Assembly (NCBI RefSeq): GCF_016906535.1
Contig: NC_057372.1
Span: forward strand, 3,391,501 to 3,455,500
DNA length: 64,000 nt
Source: Rhizoctonia solani
Lineage: Eukaryota > Basidiomycota > Agaricomycetes > Cantharellales > Ceratobasidiaceae
Reading direction: 5' to 3'
The notes under the pieces are model-generated. The model saw only the letters and a program-made list of their open reading frames with translations, did no database searches and was not told the origin of the DNA. The first letter of the stretch is position 1, and every line of letters begins with the position of its first letter. Shown piece by piece: positions 56,708 through 64,000 of the stretch. A program made the translations under genes and the position numbers.

Positions 56708-57406
56708 ATTTGTTGGGAGCATAAGTTAAATTACAGAAGCTACAAATGCTTTCAATATTTCTGGACGGTATCCAACTGTACAAAACAAAAAGGGGTGTTG
56801 ATGTTCAAGCGCCAGAGGCTATTCCCACGTGTTTTACATGCGTGCAGGGGTATAGTAATGGCAAAAAGGTCTTGTGGAAATCCAACGGCGGAGTTGTGTT
56901 TGGCGTGATGAATCCAGACTCACTATTGATGCCGCAGTTGAATCTATGTATGCATTAAAAGCCCCCCCCCTCCCGGCCAGCTAGTAAGCCACAAGGAAAA
57001 GCACTGGAAAATCGGTTCAGGCTCTAATCACGATACAGAAGCGTGTAGCACAAAGTAATATATCAGAAGAAGGTAAAGATTATTTATGAACAAACCTTGC
57101 AGTTGTTGGTTCTTGTCGCCACTTGAGATTCGATATTCTTCAGTCAGTAGCACTTCGTGGTATGGAAGGTGTGCTTGGTCAATTGAAAACTAAAACCTGG
57201 ACCTATGACGCAAAGAAAATCAAAACAAAATAAGAATATATAGCATTCAATCCAAGATTTATTCCAGCATAAAGTCACGAGGCTAAAATCGTCGAGATGA
57301 GTCAGGCTAATTTGACCAACACCGCCACTGCGCACGCCATTCTTGATACAATGACCGGGTTTCGGATTCCAATGGCGTTTGGCAAGGCGTGTTACCGTCC
57401 ACAACC
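56708..57406. other. Intergenic: DUF6535 flank, then promoter side of the fused gene
   Basis: Part of 56790-56850 is the inverse of the 5' flank shared by the other DUF6535 genes (GCGC(C/T)-type block and CACGTG). Normal CpG density resumes near 56760. No gene is seen. Confidence 0.45.
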
Positions 57407-60400
57407 ATGTCATCCTCACCTCCCTATACGCTAGAAACTCCTGTACCAGACTCTCCGTCGGTTCGCCGAAGACGATACCACTTTTCGACTCAATGCGCTA
57501 CAGTTGAGAACCCGGAACAAAAAGACCAATATGGGTCGAGCTCGGTCCCGATCTATCAAACCGCGACGTTTAAAGGAATGGGCGGCGCGTACGATTATTC
57601 TCGGAGCGGCAATCCTACACGAAGTCATTTGGAACATCACCTGGCAAAGATTTCGAGTGCAAGGCATGCGTTTGCTGTGTCCTCGGGAATGGCGGCTTTG
57701 GATATTATTACGCGATTGCTCAAGCCCGGGGACGAGGTTATTGCCGGAGATGATCTCTACGGGGGCACGAACCGACTCTTGAACTATCTCAGAACTCACA
57801 GCGGAGTCGTTGTCCATCACGTCGATACCACTAATCCCGATTCTCTCCGTCCTGTACTATCCGACAAAACGGCGTTGGTACTACTCGAGTCTCCTACCAA
57901 CCCTTTGCTCAAGATTGCCGACCTTGCTTACCTCGCCTCGAGCGTGACGGCACAGAACCCGAATGCGCTCGTGGTGGTCGACAACACGATGATGAGCCCG
58001 TACCTGCAACGCCCACTCGAGCACGGAGCCCATATCGTATACGACAGTGGCACCAAGTACCTCTCTGGCCACCACGACCTCATGGCCGGCGTAATCGTGT
58101 GTAACCGCGACGACATTGCCAAGCAGATCGCATTTACAATTAATTCGGTCGGAAACGCCCTGGCTCCCGTTGACGCGTTCTTGCTCCTCCGGGGCATCAA
58201 AACACTTGCCATCCGTATGGACAGACAGCAAGCCACCGCTCGTCTCGTCGCTTCCCACCTCCAGCGCCTAGGGTTCCAAGTATTTTACCCTGGGCTGGCC
58301 GACCACCCCAACCGTATTATTCATGAAAAAATCGCCAGTGGGCCAGGCGCGGTTCTAAGCTTTGTAACGGGCGACAAGTCTCTTAGCGAACGGATCGTCG
58401 GCGCTACTCGTCTGTGGGGAATCAGCGTCTCGTTTGGTGCCGTGAATTCGCTCATTAGCATGCCGTGTCTCATGTCCCATGCGTCCATCGACTCGGCTAC
58501 GCGAGCCGCTCGAGGCTTGCCCGAGGATTTGATCCGACTATGCGTAGGAATCGAAGACCCAACGGATTTAATCGACGATCTCGACGAAGCATTATTAGAT
58601 GCTGGGGCAGTCGTGAGGGACAGCGTAGGGAACTATGTCAGAGTGCGGAATGGTGAAAAGGGGATGATCGGGCGCGCAGTAGAAAAACTCGGTCAGGCCG
58701 TCGAGGGAATTGGACTTACGACGGGTCTGGAGCCTAACCCGGCCGAGCGACCTTGGTTGGTTAGTGCACCCGGCAAGGTGATCCTGTTTGGAGAACATGC
58801 AGTTGTCCATGGAGTGGTGGGTTGATTCCTTGACTGTGGTCCACTGTTGTCTAACCATCATTTTGCCCTTCCTGCTCGTCCCACATTTCACATATGATCC
58901 TCTCCTCTGGACCCTGAAATGCATTTCCTTCTTCTCTTTTCCTGGTGCTCCTCATTTATAGACTGCGATCGCCGCCTCGGTTGACCTACGGTGCTATGCG
59001 TTCTCGACACCTCTTCCGCCTTCATCACACACCATCTCCCTTACCCTCTCCGATCTCGACTCTAAAGCTATCTCGTGGGATACACAAACTCTTCCTTGGG
59101 AAGCCGCTACCACTCTCTCAGCAACTCCAACCCCCTTTACACTCGATGCGAAACTTGTAGCAGCGCTGGAAGGAATTTTAGATAAACAGGGCGTACAGGG
59201 ACGCCTGCGAAATGCCAGCTTGGCGTTCCTCTACTTGTACATGTCCATGAGCGGGGACATCAGGTGAGGCTCACTCTTTAGATTCCCCAGTTGCCAAATC
59301 TAATTTTGCGCAAAACAGGCCGACATGCTCAATAACCACCCGTTCTGCACTTCCTATCGGCGCAGGGCTCGGCTCTTCGGCATCATATAGTACGACCATC
59401 TCTCTTTTACTCTTGCTCCTCACATCTCGCCTCTCGTTGCCCTCGGAGCCTGCCCCGACATCCGACTCGCACTTGCACATTTCCCATGCTGGTCGACGAG
59501 CCTTGACGCAGGGTTTCGCGGCCGAAGTCAACGCATGGGCATTCATTGCCGAGACGGTCCTACATGGGAATCCAAGCGGGGTGGACAATACCGTTGCTGT
59601 CTTTGGTGGAGGACTTGGTTTTACGAGGGATGGATTCGGAGAGAGGAAAGGCGTGGAACTTATCCCTGCGTACGTTTCTATTCTCCAACTATATCAGTCT
59701 CACTAATCCCCATTGTATGCAGCTTCAAGAGCATTCGATTCCTTCTCACAGACTCCCAAGTCCCACGAGATACCAAAAAATTAGTTGCTGGCGTCGGACA
59801 GATGAAAGCCGACGTAAGTCCGATCCAAAAAGTTTAAATTTAGACCTTGCTCTTAAACTGGGTATAGCGACCGGCGCTTGTTACAGAGATCTTGAATCGT
59901 ATCCAGGCGATTAGCGATGAGGCTCAGCGGGCACTTGGGGACCCCGAACTGGAGAGGGGGAAGATGTTGGCTGGAATCGAGGTATGTTGATTACCCATGG
60001 CTGTATGACATGTTTGTTGAGACTTGGAGGTAGGCGCTCATGGATGAGAACCATGGGCATCTCGTCACGCTCGGTGTCTCGCATCCCGTTTTGGAGCAAA
60101 TCAAGAATATCACTGCTAAGCATGAGTACGGACTACATACCAAGTTGACTGGCGCAGGAGGGGGCGGGTGCGCAGTAACATTAATTCCGGATGGTAGGTC
60201 CTCTTCTCCTATATCTTGACATTAACTCATAAACCCCAAACAGACTTTTCCGAATCTAAAATGACCTCTCTCATAAACGACCTCCGCTCGGCAGGATTCG
60301 TTCCTTACAACACGGCAGTTGGAGGATCCGGACTGGGAGTATTCCATCCTCATGCTGCACAAGGTCGACCTGGCCCCGCCGAGCAAACGTCAGAAGCAGG

Positions 60401-60476
60401 CGAGTCGTTTTCAAAGGTTGAGACTGGGGACCTTGCTGCGTGGGCCGAGGGAGTGGGCCGGTGGTTGTATGTCTAG
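57407..60476 (+). CDS. Fused cystathionine beta-lyase / mevalonate kinase
   Basis: Exons 57407-58816, 58962-59263, 59319-59669, 59723-59813, 59868-59981, 60034-60193 and 60244-60476 sum to 2661 nt, 886 residues, all in phase. Residues 1 to about 410 are a Cys/Met-metabolism PLP enzyme: [24 protein letters not shown], and the PLP lysine at 217 in [13 protein letters not shown]. Fungal cystathionine beta-lyases split cystathionine to homocysteine. About 40 linker residues follow ([15 protein letters not shown]). From about 450 it is mevalonate kinase: [29 protein letters not shown] and [13 protein letters not shown], the three GHMP motifs. That enzyme phosphorylates mevalonate in sterol synthesis. 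The junction lies inside exon 1 with no stop between the two enzymes. The linker Met could be a second start. Confidence 0.92.
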
Positions 60477-61889
60477 GTGTGCGATATATGTAAAATGAGT
60501 TTTGGATTGTAATATACGGAATGAAACTTGGTTTACTCTGCGCGAGGGCTATGTCAAGGAATTACCATCTACGCGCTCAGACCGCTTGGTTTAAGCCGCC
60601 AAATATGCTTATATGGGACGACTCTATTTGTTGGTTTTGAATTCGAATCGAGTTGGGATGAAAATCAACTTGAAAACAACCTCCGTGAGAAGAAGCAAAC
60701 AGCACGGAGGAGCGTGAAATTATTGGTCTTATTTTCCCCATTTGCCTGTCAGTATTCTATGCAGTCAGTGTCCTAATGAAAAGTCAGAATTGGGGAAATC
60801 TAGACTTTTGAGGACACTTTGAAGATGTGCCACCGAGTGCACGTGATCATTTGTAGTATCGGCTGAATCGTCATTCCCGAGAGTCCAGCTCTGTTCTAAA
60901 AATACCAGCAATCCAAAATGATCGATTCGGGAGAAGACAGAATGAAAGAAGTCTGATATTGTAAAATGTGGGCATACAAATGTTTGTATATATAGTAATC
61001 ATGGTGAGCCTCAAAAGCGCGGAAAATCCGCATCGTGTTCGGTTAAGCGGGTTTTTCCATACATTCGCACTTAGAAACACAAAACCCGCGGCTGGATAGG
61101 ACACGTGAATGGGGTAGGGATACAGACTCAGATACTATGTTTAGATTTCTTCAAAACTCCGAATATATAAGGTGAGGTTTCTTTTGTCTAGAAAATCGAT
61201 ACTTTGAGGATTCATAGTGAAGCATAAAAGTACCCCCCCCCGATCATGTAATCGCCAGATTGGTGAGGATGGCGATACCAAACAGCTATTGCCTAGCACC
61301 AATTCCCCGTGCATAATTTTTTTAATACACTTCCATACATAAAAACGGGAGCTACATCCCGTGCACAATTACTAGTCCACGCGTTTGGTACAGCGGAATG
61401 ATTCATGAGTACCTGTATCTATTATTGGGTATTCAATTACGCATATTTATCTCAAAGGCAAATAATCCTAAACTCAAATAGCAAATTGGAGGGTATCATA
61501 CACCCTTTTCTGACCGTTGTAATATTCTTTTAACTGCCATCAAGCTTCTTGTCCCTGCTCGCATCGCCCTCTCCTGCGCTTGGTGTCTATTGAGAAATAT
61601 TCACCTTGCCTTTCCGAATCGGACAAAATTGCGAAGTAATTCAGACACAAATGCATCCCATAGTACGAATGATAGTGACAGCTCCGGTGGTACTCGGTTA
61701 TATTGGACAGACCCTCAATTTCTCCTCTCGCACATTCTGACCGTACACCACCTTCGATTTATGCCCACATATAGCTACTTATGTACCTGGAAATTCAATC
61801 TCAAGGGTCAGAGTTTGATACTATTCAAGCTCCTGGAGTTACCTACTAATTTCAGGTGAAAATCATCAAGCTCTGGAGCCTTTCCCGCT
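60477..61889. other. Intergenic region without a recognised gene
   Basis: A few short ORFs on both strands have no motif. It contains the 3' side of the fused gene and that of the small gene at 61890. Confidence 0.45.
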
Positions 61890-62228
61890 CTACGCTTTCT
61901 TTCCATCGTCGGGACCCAATTTGCCCGAGAGCCCGGGGCTTAGGGAGAAACCTGGACTCCCGTTAGAGATCCCTGGGCTCACATTCGACAGCTCGGAACT
62001 TGCGCCAAAGTTCATGTTATCGACAAGTGACTTGATTGTATTGCTCGGAGAAGTGGGATTGCCTTGGGACTTCTTTGGTGACGAGCCCGAGTTCGCATTG
62101 GAGGGCGATTGGTTACTCGAGCCTTGTTGGTTGAGTAGGTTGTGTCCACTCTCTCCGAGATTTTGATGATCACCAGTCGTGATACTGATATTCTTCAGAT
62201 TCTGCTGGCTGGTGTCGTTGAAATTCAT
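61890..62228 (-). CDS. Small Asn/Ser/Gly-rich hypothetical protein
   Basis: 112 codons, single exon, from MNFNDTSQQNLKNIS to DDGKKA. It is hydrophilic, rich in Asn, Ser, Gly and Pro (NANSGSSPKKSQGNP, SPGFSLSPGLSG), with no signal peptide, membrane helix or cysteine. A TATA box stands about 56 bases before the ATG with a pyrimidine-rich leader between, which supports a real gene. Function unknown; probably disordered. Confidence 0.6.
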   Translation of the reverse strand: MNFNDTSQQNLKNISITTGDHQNLGESGHNLLNQQGSSNQSPSNANSGSSPKKSQGNPTSPSNTIKSLVDNMNFGASSELSNVSPGISNGSPGFSLSPGLSGKLGPDDGKKA

Positions 62229-62283
62229 TGTGGGAAAGTATAGAAAGGTAATGAATGATAGGAGAGAATGCGTTGTTGCAGGG

Positions 62284-62290
62284 CTTTATA
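62284..62290 (-). promoter_or_regulatory. TATA box (TATAAAG) of the small Asn/Ser-rich gene
   Basis: On the minus strand GAGTATAAAGCCC lies 56-62 bases upstream of the ATG at 62228, at a normal distance for a short leader. Confidence 0.5.
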
Positions 62291-64000
62291 CTCTGGGCCT
62301 CTGTATGCTTATGTTTTTTTATGTTGTCACATTCTACAAGGGGCAATCAGTCTAGTCCTGATCTGAAGCCAGCATGCTAACAACATTTTGCTTGCACTTC
62401 CGATATCAACCCGGCAAATCTCGTGCCGGTCTAAAATAGGAAATAGAGTTATCAATTGAACTTACACTGGGATGTACATAACAGCTGAATGGAACAATAC
62501 ATGTGCCTGACTCGAGCAAAGAGGTCTGTGATAACCTCAAATATCGATTGCAGTGCCTTCGATATGCCACTTGCCATGCCTTGTTCTTACCCGCAGTCGG
62601 CATACCTATGTACCATGTGAAGGTGTTGTAAATACCTATCACCGAACTACATTACCGAGCCGGTTATCAACGAACGTACTAGTCAAAGAGAAGCGTGATC
62701 TCCTATTCAACGGTTAACCTCCGAACGACACTTCATTTCGTCTCCATTGTCTTCAATATTTCCAGAATATTGGTTGCTGAAGTGTTTATAGGGTCCATGA
62801 CTCGAATTCCAAAAGTGTCCAGCTTTGACGGCAATCTACCACATCGTATTTATGAGATCAGATCTAAAACTCTATTACTACACGGAGGAGCGTATCCGGT
62901 CTCGGTGATGCTTAATCCAATATGGAAGCATACTAATAGCTCATGGAATGTTTGATAGCATGACCGGCTGGGACGACCGGATGCACATAGTCGAGCCGGT
63001 AATATGGCATCCGAAAATTGCCTAAGCTTGAGAGACTGATACCCTTTGTGTTGCTGAAAAGGATTATTGTGCCTAACGTTGGAATGATCCTCTTGTTGAT
63101 GGCACCTTTTCTTCAAAATACGCGGTCATCAATGTCCCGTACTAGCGTGTGCATAGCTTCCTAGTCCCTTCCGTACTCTGGAGCTGCCTCAGATTCTCAT
63201 CCTCCTATTTTTGAACCTGGGTCATTGTATAAGGCTAACATGCCCAGAATAAGTATGCGTGCTTAAACTAAAATTGAGACGAAATGAAGGTCAATATGCG
63301 CTGACTTTGGGCATCAAACCCCTTTTAGATTGATTGATGCCAAGGAGGCTGTACTGGAGTTACTGTTTTCAGGCCATATGATATTAAAAAAGACTCTTTT
63401 CACTGCCATATTAAATTTCAGGATTATATTCCACCACAGTGGGTATTGCACTTTCTACTACGCCGTTCAATCCTGTATCAATACGTGAGAGTGTAGTATG
63501 TATATAAATACCAACTACTGGTACATATTAGAAAATTTCCCTACATTCTGTTGCCTGTAATCGAGTTACTATTTATCATTTTGAATCACAACTGAGCAAG
63601 TCATACCATATATGTGTAGTGTGGGAGTAATTTTTCGCTACTGCCGAGGTGAATCGATGGTTATATATGCTGGAGTATAAACGGGCCTGGTTCGAGCTCC
63701 CCATCCCCATCTCTTCTCGCACACTTTACTCTTGCTGTCTTTTCTCTCTTGCATTTAAATAGGTATTCTTTATACATATAAGTCCTGTCTACATAATTTT
63801 GTATTATGGGGGAGTAACCACTGGTTAGTACGTTATGATATAGCAACGTCACAATTAATTCTGGGTAAGGCCAGCCGTCTTCTTTAGATGCACGATCTTA
63901 ATCATAAATTGCAGCTCGTGAAAGTTTTCGGTAATCCAGCAATTAGCTGGTATGACATGCTCCTAGATCAGAAAAAGGCGTTTCCCTGGTCTACTGCACA
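62291..64000. other. Region without a recognised gene
   Basis: Only the dispersed repeat R1 (about 63260-63520) is recognised. Other ORFs are short and featureless. Confidence 0.45.
63260..63520 (+). repeat. Dispersed repeat R1, second copy
   Basis: It resembles 4970-5200 in the same orientation, best between TTTTCAGGCCATAT and the CCACAGTG block. No coding capacity. Confidence 0.5.

Noticed and set aside
57881..58258. Long antisense ORFs opposite the cystathionine beta-lyase exon
   Set aside because: They are by-products of GC-rich third positions in the real exon, with no domain and no splice support.
57407..60476. Two adjacent genes rather than a fusion
   Set aside because: No stop codon follows the lyase before the kinase motif, and no promoter-like gap or start-proximal intron separates them; kept as an alternative only through the linker methionine.

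Overview
The window reads as nuclear DNA of a filamentous basidiomycete (Agaricomycetes). The best guess is the Rhizoctonia/Ceratobasidium group. Genes have many 47-70 bp GT-AG introns, there is a NACHT-WD40 NLR gene and a local family of DUF6535 membrane-protein genes, and the repeats are of fungal type. No bacterial operon logic, CRISPR or viral signal was seen.

Layout. 0-6.5 kb: the degraded membrane part of a subfamily-B ABC transporter (minus, running off the left edge) and DUF6535 copy 1 (minus, decayed). 8.6-13.2 kb: an intact-looking NLR gene (helical N-terminus, NACHT, 14 WD40 repeats). 14.3-21.6 kb, all minus: a MYND-finger gene, a TVP38/TMEM64 Golgi membrane protein, and a gene with two tandem helicase-C-like modules. 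22.1-28.0 kb: DUF6535 copy 2, gutted by nested repeats and almost free of CpG. 28.6-29.7 kb: a truncated copy of the siderophore transporter found at 38-40.6 kb. 30.8-37.4 kb: DUF6535 copy 3, otherwise well preserved but split by two clean insertions, a complete Tc1/mariner element and a 1.3-kb element with subterminal motif arrays. 38.0-40.6 kb: siderophore-iron MFS transporter. 41.4 kb: intron-containing tRNA-Ala(UGC). 42.5-44.5 kb: a two-exon gene with a conserved-looking N-terminal domain and a disordered basic tail. 44.9-56.7 kb: a second CpG-depleted block with transposase and RecQ-helicase relics, repeats, and DUF6535 copy 4 carrying a solo LTR. 57.4-60.5 kb: a seven-exon gene encoding cystathionine beta-lyase fused in frame to mevalonate kinase. 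61.9 kb: a small Asn/Ser-rich ORF with a TATA box.

The genes do not form one pathway. The unifying theme is genome defence and decay. Four DUF6535 paralogues act as landing sites and, compared with one another, as clocks: the two copies inside the CpG-poor blocks show CG to TG/CA changes, and empty sites in paralogues prove several insertions to the base. The strongest novel candidates are the cystathionine beta-lyase/mevalonate kinase fusion, the 5-nt microexon shared by the DUF6535 genes, the 173-bp TG...CA element with 5-bp target duplications, and the paired helicase-C-like modules.
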